Assembly: GCF_000327485.1 (NCBI RefSeq)
Contig: NC_019943.1
Coordinates: 310,001 to 374,000 of the forward strand
Length of the DNA stretch: 64,000 nucleotides
Reading direction: 5' to 3'
Origin: Methanoregula formicica SMSP
GTDB lineage: Archaea > Halobacteriota > Methanomicrobia > Methanomicrobiales > Methanospirillaceae
The position numbers and the translations under genes are program-made. Below the pieces are notes generated by a model. That model was not told the DNA's origin. It saw nothing but the letters and a program-made list of their open reading frames with translations, and ran no database searches. This document shows positions 50,920 through 59,534 of this stretch, piece after piece. Numbering within the stretch: the stretch's first letter is position 1; each line of letters starts with the position of its first letter.

Positions 50920-52122
50920 ATGAAACAGAGAAAAAATGCAGTTCTGATTTTTGCGGTCGTTATTGTGATGATTGGCGTCTCGATTGTTCTTGCGGAGCAG
51001 TTTGCGGGGACAGGTGCATCCACCCCTCCACCCCATGAACCTGTTGTGGGTACCCGGGCGACAGCAGTCGCAGCAACCCCGGCAGTCGCGATCACGGCAA
51101 CGGCCATGCCGGAAGCTGTCATTTCGAAGGAGGAGGCAACGGCCCTTCTGGATGAAGGGGAAACCCACGGGTATTCCATTGCCGGTATCACCCTCACAGA
51201 CCGGTATCCCGGGAAACTCCTGTACGAATTCTCTTTGGTGCCGGATAGCACGCACTCCCGCAAGACGAACGCGACACTTTTCATCGATGCGGAGACCGGC
51301 GATCCCTATGCCCCTCTGCAGGATAAGGCAGGGATCACGATCGAACAGGCAAAGGAAAAGGCCCGCGGGGCATTCCCCAACATTCCCGCAGACCGGGTCA
51401 GGATCCGGTTTAACGACGGGTCGCAGTACATGCGGGGATGGTCCTTTGACCTGATGAATGCTGGAGACAGGCTTGTCCAGGGCGGCCTTGATGCGGACAC
51501 GGGCGAACTGAAATCGTACTTCATTGGGATCAAGCGCCTGGGCCGGCCCGCCACGCCATCTGTCCCGATGGATGCGGCACAACGGACGGCGGAACGGGAG
51601 GTACGGGAACGCAACGGCGAACTCCCGCTTACCCTTGTCGATGCCCGTCTGGACCCGCTGGGGATGCCCGGTGAGGACATTGCCGGGAAATACGTGTTTG
51701 TGTACAAACGCGTCATCCACGGGGTCCCCTGCGCCAGCGACGGGATCCTTGTCACGGTCGATTCCGTTGCAGGGAACGTTGTCGACTACCATAAGTCGTG
51801 GAGCCTTATGGAGGATGCTGTGGCATTACCGGCAGAACCGGCAATAACAAAGGATGCTGCAATAAAAACTGTGAAAGACGCTGCTGTGAAGATATACCCG
51901 GATTCTGCTGCAAGCCTACGGATTGTCTCCGCCGATCTCCGGTGGAGGGACTTCCACAACCCGGACAAGGTAACGCCCGGGCCTGGCAGCGTTCCGCTTG
52001 CCTGGAAGGTGCAGTTCGATGACGAGACGATCCGGGCACAACAGTGGCCGGTCCCGGGCAACGGCTGGGTGGACGCGAAGACCGGGACATTGCTGGACCT
52101 GTATTACCGGCACGAGCACTGA
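50920..52122 (+). CDS. Exported protein with PepSY/YcdB-like repeats
   Basis: 400 residues. An N-terminal membrane anchor (NAVLIFAVVIVMIGVSIVLA) and a Thr/Pro/Ala linker are followed by two or three PepSY-like alpha/beta units: each has a helix with AKEKARGAFP- or AIKTVKDAAVKIYP-type residues and a strand ending DADTGEL or DAKTGTL. PepSY domains often inhibit peptidases. It should lie outside the membrane. No catalytic motif. It begins after a TATA-like GTTTAAGCC (50837-50845), some 80 bp upstream. Confidence 0.8.
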   Translation: MKQRKNAVLIFAVVIVMIGVSIVLAEQFAGTGASTPPPHEPVVGTRATAVAATPAVAITATAMPEAVISKEEATALLDEGETHGYSIAGITLTDRYPGKLLYEFSLVPDSTHSRKTNATLFIDAETGDPYAPLQDKAGITIEQAKEKARGAFPNIPADRVRIRFNDGSQYMRGWSFDLMNAGDRLVQGGLDADTGELKSYFIGIKRLGRPATPSVPMDAAQRTAEREVRERNGELPLTLVDARLDPLGMPGEDIAGKYVFVYKRVIHGVPCASDGILVTVDSVAGNVVDYHKSWSLMEDAVALPAEPAITKDAAIKTVKDAAVKIYPDSAASLRIVSADLRWRDFHNPDKVTPGPGSVPLAWKVQFDDETIRAQQWPVPGNGWVDAKTGTLLDLYYRHEH

Positions 52123-52226
52123 TCCTGCACCCTTTGACCCGGGCGATTATTGGAATGATAAAATATTGGCACAGAAATAGTTTAAATGCAGACCGCGGAC
52201 GTACCTGACATCAGGAGAATCTTGAA

Positions 52227-53189
52227 ATGAAATTTGAAATGAAATCTTCAACAGCAGGTGTCATGGCTGTACGCGTTGGTGCAGCCCTTGTACTGGCAGT
52301 TCTTATCGCAGTACCCGTCATGGCAGAGATATCGTTTGAGTCCAGCTGTCCGCAGACGATTGCAGAAGGGGACGCGTTCACGATCCACGGGACCGGCGCG
52401 ACAAACGGGTCCGTTACCCTTCTTGTGTTTGGCCGGCACTATTTCCATACTTTTACGGCAAACCCTGATAATCGAGGGGACTTCTCTGTTACCGTTGGAC
52501 CGGAAGAGACCCGGAACTTCTCCGCCGGCCAGTATGCTTTCGTGATCCAGGACCCGGGCGAAAACGGGCAGTACGAGATCGGTACCCGTATCTCCACCTC
52601 CGGGAACATCACGGTCACAGATCGCGGCACTGCGGTTGTCGACTTTGGTACCGCAACCGACCTGAAACCGTGGATCGATCCCGAGATTGAAATCCTCATG
52701 GCGGCATCGGGGAGGGCGGGGGTTGACGATGTCTTCCGGGTGGAGTACTTCTTTGTCGAACTCCCTTCCCTTCATTTCGATCAGGAAAGAGATCCGGTGA
52801 CCGGCCGGCTGATCCTGAACGGCAGCGATCCCCGCAGGATGGTATTTTCCGGGACCACCAACATGGCACCGGAGAATGTCCTGACCGCACGAATCCGGGA
52901 TGCTGCGTCCGGAAAGGAGATCTTCACCGATACCATCCCGGCCATTACTCCCGCGGACGGGATGGGGCCGGGGAAGCACAGTTCGTGGAACACGTGGCAC
53001 TACAGCCTCGACCCGGTGCGGCTCCCGTCCGGGGAATATATTATCACGGTTGGCTGGGATAAGGAGACGTGGTGCGGGAGCAACACAGCGCTGTTCGTTG
53101 TCCCGGATGCGGGGGCAGCAACAGGCCAGCAGATTTCTGCACCCACCCTGTTTTCACTCATGAATTCCGGGCTCTTTGCCCGGCTGTAA
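52227..53189 (+). CDS. Secreted beta-rich protein
   Basis: 320 residues with a signal sequence (VGAALVLAVLIAVPVMA) and several Ig-like or carbohydrate-binding-like beta domains: TIAEGDAFTIHGTGATNGSVTLLVFG, VFRVEYFFVELPSLHFD and LPSGEYIITVGWDKET. Two cysteines (one near the N-terminus, one in ETWCGS) may pair. It could be a cell-surface or S-layer-associated protein; no closer family is sure. TATA-like AGTTTAAATGC (52180-52190) and GGAG lie upstream. The end overlaps the opposite gene by 36 bp. Confidence 0.78.
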   Translation: MKFEMKSSTAGVMAVRVGAALVLAVLIAVPVMAEISFESSCPQTIAEGDAFTIHGTGATNGSVTLLVFGRHYFHTFTANPDNRGDFSVTVGPEETRNFSAGQYAFVIQDPGENGQYEIGTRISTSGNITVTDRGTAVVDFGTATDLKPWIDPEIEILMAASGRAGVDDVFRVEYFFVELPSLHFDQERDPVTGRLILNGSDPRRMVFSGTTNMAPENVLTARIRDAASGKEIFTDTIPAITPADGMGPGKHSSWNTWHYSLDPVRLPSGEYIITVGWDKETWCGSNTALFVVPDAGAATGQQISAPTLFSLMNSGLFARL

Positions 53190-53996
53190 GCCGTTCACCG
53201 GATCCTGCACTGGTGCGGGGAATTCCGCAGCGGCACGGGCTTCCCCGCCATTCCTGATAATTTTCCCGGCATCCCCGGTGAGCGAATACTGCACGGGCCT
53301 GCCGGTCTTCTCCCGGTCCTGGTCGGCAAGCACGATCCCGTCTTCCACCAGCATCTGCATGTGGTACCAGAGGGCCGGGCCCGAGATATTCAAACTTTTT
53401 TTCAGCTCCGTCCTTGGCATGGCCTCTTCTTTTTCCAGCAGGGAAAGGATGTGACTGCGAAGGGCGTTATTCCGGTGTGTCAGGATCTTCTGTTCGAGTT
53501 CCGGGATTCCGGTCTTGTGGATATAATAACGGGTCAGGCCGCCGTCTTTTGTTTCCTGCACGACATGAAAGGAGGTGAGCAGGGCGAGGTGATAGGAAAG
53601 CGTGCCGCGGTTAATGTCGAGTTCCCGTGCAAGGGAACTGAAATGGCACCCGGGACGGGACCGGATGAACTCCGCGATCCGTTCCCGCAGGGGGTGGTCG
53701 AGCAGTGTCTTCCTGGTTATCCCGCGGAACCTGAACAAGAGAAAGAAACCCAGGCCCCCGAAAAGGATCGTGACGATGACCTTTGCCAGTGCCGGGGAGA
53801 CCATTCCCGCATAATGGAGCACCATGATCTCCGGGGGGTGGAACATCCGCGGCACCCCATGCACGGAAGGATCTCCCCAAAGGAGGAGCGTGATGGTATT
53901 CAGGGAGGCGTAGATACAGATGAGGGCAATGAGAAAGATGAACCCGTACCATGCTGCCTGCCGGAGGATCCGGAGTAGTACTATGAGGCGTACCAT
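53154..53996 (-). CDS. Membrane-anchored regulator with two winged helices
   Basis: 280 residues from ATG 53996, which lies 28 bp from a TATA box (54018-54030). Two membrane helices come first (about 10-38 and 63-90), then two ArsR/HTH-20-like winged helices: RERIAEFIRSRPGCHFSSLARELDI with NRGTLSYHLALL, and SHILSLLEKEEAMPRTELKKSLNI with GPALWYHMQMLVEDGIV. The protein should bind DNA at the membrane. Its targets may be the adjacent exported proteins, with which it shares a convergent overlap. Confidence 0.88.
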   Translation of the reverse strand: MVRLIVLLRILRQAAWYGFIFLIALICIYASLNTITLLLWGDPSVHGVPRMFHPPEIMVLHYAGMVSPALAKVIVTILFGGLGFFLLFRFRGITRKTLLDHPLRERIAEFIRSRPGCHFSSLARELDINRGTLSYHLALLTSFHVVQETKDGGLTRYYIHKTGIPELEQKILTHRNNALRSHILSLLEKEEAMPRTELKKSLNISGPALWYHMQMLVEDGIVLADQDREKTGRPVQYSLTGDAGKIIRNGGEARAAAEFPAPVQDPVNGLQPGKEPGIHE

Positions 53997-54017
53997 CAAC
54001 CACCATTTTCAAAACAA

Positions 54018-54030
54018 CATATTTATTATA
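54018..54030 (-). promoter_or_regulatory. TATA box of the membrane winged-helix gene
   Basis: Minus-strand CAAATATAATAAATATG centred 28 bp before the ATG at 53996; it excludes the TTG at 53999 as first codon. Confidence 0.45.
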
Positions 54031-54104
54031 TTTGGTAAAATTCTGTCACAGAAATTTTAAGGTGGCTGTCATCGTATAATCCATCAGTCTCGGAAAAGAA
54101 TTCC

Positions 54105-55388
54105 ATGAAAATATTGTTGCATACGTGGGTAATTCTGCTCTCCTTTTTCCTGTTGGCCGTCCCCGTGACAGCAAACCTGTCCGGTACTGACATCCCTATC
54201 CATTCGCCGTATATCATCGAAGATGAATCCGGGGATCCCTATTTCACCTATTCAAAGGGATTTGTCTTTGATCAGAACTGGATTGTATGGATGACCTACA
54301 GATTGAAACAAGCACCTCCGAAGAATATTTCCAGCATCATCCGGATGATGAACGTGTCCGATGGGGAAACGCAGGTTATTGCGACCTCCCCCTCCTCTGA
54401 CCACCAGTACATGTTCGATACACCCTTCAGTGCCGAAGAGGGCCATGTTGTCTGGAGCGAAAACTCCATGATCTTCCTGTACGACCGGACAACCGGAAAA
54501 GAAAAATCTCTCACCACGGATGAAAGCAGGGGCGACCCCCGTCTTTATCGGCAGAACCGGAACCCAATCATCATCAGTGACCGCATCATCTGGATCGGCG
54601 ATCAGGTCTATCCGTCAACACGATCTGAAATCGCCCTCCTCAACCTGACAAGCCAGAATCGCCAGCTCGTTTTCTCCGGCCCCGGAAAAATCGGCACGCT
54701 TTCTGCGGACGGATCCCATATTGTCTGGTCGGATGAGCGCAACGAACCTGGCGGCGGGGATATTTATCTTTTCGATCTTGACAGGAATGAGGAGATCCCT
54801 CTCTGCACGGCCCGCGACCTCCAGCATTATCCCCGGATTTCAGGGGAGTATGTTGTCTGGGAAGATCTCCGTGACGGGAATCCTGCAATCTATCTCTATA
54901 ACCTGACATCCAAAACAGAACAGCGCATCAGTGGCGATAATCCCCTGACGCTGGCAAGTATGCCTTACATTGCCGGTAATTATGTTGCATGGACACAGTA
55001 TGATGTCCATGACAGGACACGGGAGAAGTCCCGGACCATCGCGATCTATCGGATCAACACCGGTGAACGTGAATTGTTCCTCCAGGGAACACGGCCCCTG
55101 ACATTACTGGATCTCAAGGAGAACCGGCTTCTGTATTATCGTTCAGAAGGGAAATCCCTGCAAGAAGGATACGTCCACCTGTTCGTGATCGATACGATGG
55201 AGGAATCCCTGGTAACGACACAGCCGGCTCCTGTGACAGGCCAGGAAAACCTCACCCGGGAAGCTACTCATCAGCGGTCGCCTGCTCCCTCGCAGTCAGC
55301 ACCTGTCTGTGTCGCACTCCCGCTTGCGGCTGCCTGCATCGCTTTTTTTATCTGGGCGCGGACTGCGTACCCGTCTACCGGATCCTGA
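54105..55388 (+). CDS. Secreted TolB-like beta-propeller protein
   Basis: 427 residues. Signal sequence (VILLSFFLLAVPVTA), then repeats typical of TolB-like blades: SADGSHIVWSDERN with DIYLFDLDRN, then SGEYVVWEDLRDGNPAIYLYNL, then AGNYVAWTQYDV. Several N-x-S/T sites could be N-glycosylated. A Ser/Pro/Ala linker and a hydrophobic end (PVCVALPLAAACIAFFIWA) anchor it to the membrane. A surface binding role is inferred. A TATA box near 54055 gives a leader of about 24 nt. Confidence 0.82.
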   Translation: MKILLHTWVILLSFFLLAVPVTANLSGTDIPIHSPYIIEDESGDPYFTYSKGFVFDQNWIVWMTYRLKQAPPKNISSIIRMMNVSDGETQVIATSPSSDHQYMFDTPFSAEEGHVVWSENSMIFLYDRTTGKEKSLTTDESRGDPRLYRQNRNPIIISDRIIWIGDQVYPSTRSEIALLNLTSQNRQLVFSGPGKIGTLSADGSHIVWSDERNEPGGGDIYLFDLDRNEEIPLCTARDLQHYPRISGEYVVWEDLRDGNPAIYLYNLTSKTEQRISGDNPLTLASMPYIAGNYVAWTQYDVHDRTREKSRTIAIYRINTGERELFLQGTRPLTLLDLKENRLLYYRSEGKSLQEGYVHLFVIDTMEESLVTTQPAPVTGQENLTREATHQRSPAPSQSAPVCVALPLAAACIAFFIWARTAYPSTGS

Positions 55389-55819
55389 CCCTTTTTCGGA
55401 ACAACCAGATCCCCTGAGAGAACACTGCCATTGGCACTCCCCGGAAAAAGAGTCTCTCCAAAAACCCCGTAAAACGCCCGGATTGGCAAAAGGACGAAGG
55501 GCACTTTTTCGTGGAGTGGAAATGTGGTCCACGCCGATGGAGAAGACCGTAATTCGGGGCCCGTTTCCAAATTGCGACGATTTTACCCCCACTCCAACCT
55601 GCAAAATAGCGGGCGTCCGGCGCCCCCTTTTTTTGGACATAGTTCAGGATGCCCGGAAAAACCCCCTGTCCGGTGACTGCTATGACCGTTTTGGAGGGGG
55701 TCGTGTTAACCAGTGTTGTTGAACTTTTCCCGGGCCGGCGCCCGGCTGCCCTGCGGCATGGCTTCGGAACCTTTTTTGACGCAGGCATCCGATACTGTCG
55801 CAGGAGAGTGCAAATTTAC
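55389..55819. other. Non-coding region with hairpins, possible dispersed element
   Basis: About 430 bp without a convincing gene; frames are open on both strands but show no protein-like composition. It has hairpin CGTGGA...TCCACG (55510-55515 with 55528-55533), hairpin GGGCG-TCCGG-CGCCC (55611-55625) followed by a T7 run, and the inverted GC blocks CCCGGGCCGGCGCCCGG (55728-55744). The length and structure suggest an RNA gene or a small repeated element. Confidence 0.4.
55611..55634 (+). terminator. Hairpin plus T7 terminator-like site
   Basis: GGGCG-TCCGG-CGCCC followed by CC and seven T. Confidence 0.4.
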
Positions 55820-56101
55820 ATGTGGCTTGAACTGCTGACACTGTTCATTGGAATCGCATTCGGATTTTTCCACAAGGGAAAGGAAGACTACTGGGGGATT
55901 CTCCGGAATGGTGCGATCCTCGGGATTGTCATCGGCGTCCTCGCCGTCCTCATATCGATGTTCCTTGCGCCGGGCAGCACGAGCCTGAGTTTTGACTTCC
56001 CGGGGGCATTCGGGACCATTCTTGTGATCCTTGTCTTTGTCATCCTGATGATCGCGGGCACATTCATCGGCGACCGGATCGAGCGGGTCCTGAGAAAATA
56101 A
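55820..56101 (+). CDS. Small membrane protein
   Basis: 93 residues with three hydrophobic segments: MWLELLTLFIGIAFGFF, LRNGAILGIVIGVLAVLISMFL and FGTILVILVFVILMIAGTFIG. A charged loop HKGKEDYW lies between the first two and a basic tail RIERVLRK at the end. No family recognised. Start ATG 55820 is the first methionine after the structured region and gives the first helix intact. AGGAGAG lies 12 bp upstream. Confidence 0.72.
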   Translation: MWLELLTLFIGIAFGFFHKGKEDYWGILRNGAILGIVIGVLAVLISMFLAPGSTSLSFDFPGAFGTILVILVFVILMIAGTFIGDRIERVLRK

Positions 56102-56200
56102 CAATACAACCGTATTCCGTTTTTCCTCTCCGTTTTTTTACAGGCGATCCGGCCGTACTGATATAACCCGTGACATCCCATCCCTGATCCGGAGTTTATC

Positions 56201-56869
56201 ATGAAGATCCTTGCCATCCACGGGAGCCCCCGGACGCTCCGGAGCATTACCCGCCAGCTTGCCCAGTTTGTCCTTGAAGGAGCCGCTGAAGCCGGTGCAG
56301 AGACAGAGATGATCGATCTCTGCGACCTGAAGATCACGCCCTGCACCGCGTGTGAGGGGTGTTCGTTCAATGGCATCTGCGTGTTCGAAGACGACATGCC
56401 GGCGCTCGTAGAGCGGATGAAGGAAGCGGATGGGGTCGTCTTTGCCTCACCTGTGTACATCGACAATGTCTCCGGCCAGATGAAGATCTTCTTCGACCGG
56501 CTGGCTGATGCAATCCATTACCAGCTCCTTGCAGGGAAGTTTGGCTGTTCAGTGGCGAGCACACATACATCCGGGGGAGATGCTGTTGTCGCGTACCAGA
56601 ACCACGTGCTCAATTATCTTGCGGTGGTCTCGGTTGGCGGCATCAGCGTGGCAACCGGTGGCGATTCATATGCTGTGGATGCAAGGGAAGCGGATGCCCG
56701 TGCGCTCGGAAAAAGACTCTGCGCTGCAATAGCCGATGGCTTTTCCGATCCAAAGCAGGAAGCGGAGATCGCGGACAACCGGGAATTTTTCCGCGATATT
56801 GTTGTGGAGAACAAGGATATGCGCACGGAAGAGTACGAGCGGTGGGCACAGCTGGGATGGATACCGTGA
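56201..56869 (+). CDS. Iron-sulfur flavoprotein (Isf family)
   Basis: 222 residues. FMN loop HGSPRTLRSITRQLA at the start, then CTACEGCSFNGIC, which fits the cysteine pattern C-x2-C-x2-C-x5-C of methanogen iron-sulfur flavoproteins, and SPVYIDNVSGQMKIFFDRLADA. These carry one 4Fe-4S cluster and FMN and take electrons from ferredoxin; many reduce oxygen or peroxide. TATA GATATAACC (56160-56167) and CCGGAG precede the ATG. Confidence 0.9.
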   Translation: MKILAIHGSPRTLRSITRQLAQFVLEGAAEAGAETEMIDLCDLKITPCTACEGCSFNGICVFEDDMPALVERMKEADGVVFASPVYIDNVSGQMKIFFDRLADAIHYQLLAGKFGCSVASTHTSGGDAVVAYQNHVLNYLAVVSVGGISVATGGDSYAVDAREADARALGKRLCAAIADGFSDPKQEAEIADNREFFRDIVVENKDMRTEEYERWAQLGWIP

Positions 56870-56941
56870 TGGGGAACGGGCACGGCCTCCAATCGGCAAA
56901 ACAATTTTATAATTACCCGGTTCAGGGCTCTTGAGGATACC

Positions 56942-57862
56942 ATGCGTTCCCGGGACGATGCTGTCAGCGAAGTTGCCGCCGAGATCCTGATTATCGTCCT
57001 TGTGCTCATCCTTGGCGCCGTTGTTGCAGCAATGCTCTTTGGCGTCATGCCCTATATCCCGAAGAACGCGTATCTTGTCACGGAGTGCTCCTACCCGGTC
57101 ATGCCCGGGTATACCGCAATCGCCGTCCACCACCGCGCCGGAGATTCGCTGAACTTCTCCGATACCAACATTGCATCGTTTCCCGCCGAGATCCGTGTCG
57201 ATACCTCTGCCGGATCGTCACGTGCAGTTCCCGACTCCTCCGCCGCGCTCTTCCGGGCCGGTGATACGATTTTTCTCTATAACACCGGCACCGGGTTCCG
57301 GATGACGAAAGACCTTACCGGCATTTCAGCTGTCCCGCTCCCTGCCGGGGATATGAAGGTCCGCCTCATCGATACGACAGCAACTATTATGATCGGTGAG
57401 TGTTCCCGCCTTCAGTCCCAGGCCACGGGCACACCCACTGCCACCGCCACGGCAACGTCAACGATCTCGCCAACCGGCACAACATCCGCGACACCCACTG
57501 CAAGTCCCACGATCTCGCCAACCGGGACTGCCACACAGACTCCCACACCAACGGCCACTGCCACCGCCACGGCAACGCCGACCCCCGATCCCACAAAGCG
57601 TACCGTGAACGTAAGCTGGTCCCCACCTGGACTGGGTGATGTCACGCTGTTACCATCAACCCCACTTCTAAGCGGCCAGAGTGTCACCGTTACTGTCGGG
57701 AGCAGTCCTTCGTTCACCTTCACGCCCCGCAACAAGAAGTACGTTGCATCGATCCAGCTTGACGGGACAACAGTCTATACTGGCACGGCCGTGAATACAC
57801 CGGTTACGTACACGATCCCCCCGATCGCTGCGAACCATGTCCTGACAGCCTCCTTCCGGTAG
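56942..57862 (+). CDS. Archaeal type IV pilin-like protein with Thr/Pro linker
   Basis: 306 residues. The N-terminus MRSRDDAVSEVAAEILIIVLVLILGAV has the class III signal pattern of archaeal pilins: basic start, acidic residue, then an unbroken hydrophobic helix. A beta-rich part (about 40-155) is followed by a mucin-like Thr/Pro/Ala stretch (about 160-220) built from DNA repeats, then a C-terminal beta domain like a bacterial surface repeat (RTVNVSWSPPGLGDVTLLPSTPLL). It probably sits in a pilus or on the surface. TGAGGAT lies before the ATG and TATA TTTTATAAT is at 56906-56914. Confidence 0.85.
   Translation: MRSRDDAVSEVAAEILIIVLVLILGAVVAAMLFGVMPYIPKNAYLVTECSYPVMPGYTAIAVHHRAGDSLNFSDTNIASFPAEIRVDTSAGSSRAVPDSSAALFRAGDTIFLYNTGTGFRMTKDLTGISAVPLPAGDMKVRLIDTTATIMIGECSRLQSQATGTPTATATATSTISPTGTTSATPTASPTISPTGTATQTPTPTATATATATPTPDPTKRTVNVSWSPPGLGDVTLLPSTPLLSGQSVTVTVGSSPSFTFTPRNKKYVASIQLDGTTVYTGTAVNTPVTYTIPPIAANHVLTASFR
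57421..57592 (+). repeat. Direct repeats coding the pilin Thr/Pro linker
   Basis: GCCACTGCCACCGCCACGGC occurs near 57436 and again near 57554. A second unit around CGATCTCGCCAACCGG occurs near 57461 and 57509. Such repeats can grow or shrink by slippage and recombination. Confidence 0.6.
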
Positions 57863-57990
57863 GTGATACATATGGCGATAATTTCAGTCTATCTCTCCCC
57901 CGAATCCACGGTTGGCACGATGCAACGGAATCCTGACGACCCTGTATGTGCTAGGGCCCCGGCACCGGACGGGCAACAAAAAGAGCGCGA

Positions 57991-57999
57991 GATATTTAA
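57991..57999 (+). promoter_or_regulatory. TATA box of the PAS membrane protein gene
   Basis: GATATTTAA is centred 27 bp before the ATG at 58023; the ATG at 58002 would be upstream of the transcript. Confidence 0.45.
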
Positions 58000-58022
58000 C
58001 CATGAAACCGTTACTCAATAGC

Positions 58023-58730
58023 ATGGAAACAGCGGTGCGGGAACCCCCATCGATAGTACCGTTCAGGCCGGCCGTTCTCGCCGTGTTATCGGTCCTCGTG
58101 GTCCTCACCACGATCTACTGCCTGACTACCGGCATCCAGATAGTGTTCCCGCACCTGTATTATGTCCCCATCATCCTTGCAGCGTACTGGTACCAGAGGA
58201 ACGGGGTGCTGTATGCCGCAGTCATGGGTCTCATCTATCTCTCGCTTGTTACCCTCTTTATCGGGTACAATCCCAACAATGTTGTTGCAGCGTTCACCCG
58301 CTGCGTTGCTTTCGTGGTAATCGCAGGAGTCGTTGCGGTCCTCTCCCACAAGATCGCTGAAAAACACGCCTCGCTGGAACGTTCAGAAGAGAAATTCCGC
58401 ACGATCTGGGAGAATATCCCGGCCGGAGTCATGCTTGTTGATGCTGACACCCACGAGATCGCAGCTGTCAACCCGGAATTCGAACAGATGACCGGGTATA
58501 TGGAGAAGGAGATGATCGGCCGCTCCTGCCACCAGTTTGTCTGCCCTGCGGAGAAAGGGTCGTGCCCGATCAGCGACAAAGGCATGACCATCGACCATTC
58601 GGAGCGGCTTGTGCTCACCCGAAACGGGAAGTCTTTTCCGGTGATCAAGACCGTGAGACCGGTCACGATTGGCGGCCGGGCACTCCTTATTGAGATTATG
58701 TGCTCGCACGAGGCGAAAGAGAACACGTGA
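58023..58730 (+). CDS. Membrane sensor with PAS domain and no output domain
   Basis: 235 residues. Four hydrophobic segments fill about 17-105 (including VLAVLSVLVVLTTIYCL and FTRCVAFVVIAGVVAVL). A PAS domain follows from about 120 (EEKFRTIWENIPAGVMLVDADTHEIAAVNPEFEQMTGY), with a Cys-containing loop CHQFVCPAEKGSCP. No kinase or cyclase is attached, so it needs a partner. The large multi-PAS kinase at 60276 could be one, but this is only a neighbour guess. The TATA box sets the start at 58023. Confidence 0.85.
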   Translation: METAVREPPSIVPFRPAVLAVLSVLVVLTTIYCLTTGIQIVFPHLYYVPIILAAYWYQRNGVLYAAVMGLIYLSLVTLFIGYNPNNVVAAFTRCVAFVVIAGVVAVLSHKIAEKHASLERSEEKFRTIWENIPAGVMLVDADTHEIAAVNPEFEQMTGYMEKEMIGRSCHQFVCPAEKGSCPISDKGMTIDHSERLVLTRNGKSFPVIKTVRPVTIGGRALLIEIMCSHEAKENT

Positions 58731-58798
58731 TCAGCCGGGACAGGCGGGTTTCTGTTCTGGGATACCTCAGGTTCCGCTGAAGCGCGAGCTCCCGTCAG

Positions 58799-58813
58799 GA
58801 AAAAAGAAAAAAA
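58799..58813 (-). terminator. T-rich terminator of rubrerythrin gene
   Basis: On the minus strand T7, C, T6 follow the rubrerythrin stop within a few bases. Confidence 0.6.
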
Positions 58814-58815
58814 GT

Positions 58816-59388
58816 TCAGTAGTTCTCCGCCAGCAGCTCGAAGTGCGCCTGCGGGTGGTCGCAGACTGGGCACTTGGCGGGGGCGTTCTTCCCGCTCATC
58901 ACGTGGCCGCAGTTCCGGCAGTGCCACTGGACAGATGATCCCGCCTTGAAGACTTTGCCCTTCATAACGTTCTCGTACAGTTTCCGGTACCGCGCCTCGT
59001 GATGGGCCTCGACCTTTGCGACATTCGAAAAGAGCCGGGAGATCTCCGGGAAGCCCTCTTTCTTTGCGGTTGCTGCAAAGTCCGGGTAGAGCATGCCCCA
59101 TTCCATCTTCTCGCCATCGGCCGCAGCTTTCAGGTTCTCCTTTGTTGTCCCGATCACACCGGCGGGATAGCCGGCAGTGATGGTGACCTCGCCGCCCTTG
59201 AGCTCCTTGAAGAAGAGTTTTGCGTGCTCGCGTTCGTTGGCCGCCGTGTCCTCGAAGATCGCGGCGATCTGCTCATAGCCCTCTTTCCGTGCAACGCTTG
59301 CAAAGAAACTGTACCTGTTCCGTGCCTGCGACTCGCCGGCAAATGCCGCGAGCAGGTTCTTCTCGGTCTTGCTACCCTTGAACTTCAT
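58816..59388 (-). CDS. Rubrerythrin
   Basis: 190 residues. A ferritin-like four-helix bundle (about 5-140) has diiron ligands in [23 protein letters not shown] and [11 protein letters not shown]; a rubredoxin-like domain at the end has two Cys pairs (CRNCGHV and CPVCDHP). Rubrerythrins reduce hydrogen peroxide and protect anaerobes. It is a single unit closed by a T-rich run. Confidence 0.96.
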   Translation of the reverse strand: MKFKGSKTEKNLLAAFAGESQARNRYSFFASVARKEGYEQIAAIFEDTAANEREHAKLFFKELKGGEVTITAGYPAGVIGTTKENLKAAADGEKMEWGMLYPDFAATAKKEGFPEISRLFSNVAKVEAHHEARYRKLYENVMKGKVFKAGSSVQWHCRNCGHVMSGKNAPAKCPVCDHPQAHFELLAENY

Positions 59389-59534
59389 GATACGATCATC
59401 TCAATGTATTCAACCATGACGGAAATATCCTCCGGTGTTGGCAGGGACCGGCAGGAACACCGCTGTTTTTTAGGGTCCTTGGGAAACGCGATCTTGATAA
59501 CAGCGAACGATAAACAGACTGGTGAGGATCCCAA

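Noticed and set aside
55309-55788. Overlapping frames of about 137 codons on both strands in the structured non-coding block
   Set aside because: Neither has protein-like composition, and the region has terminator-like hairpins; both cannot be real.
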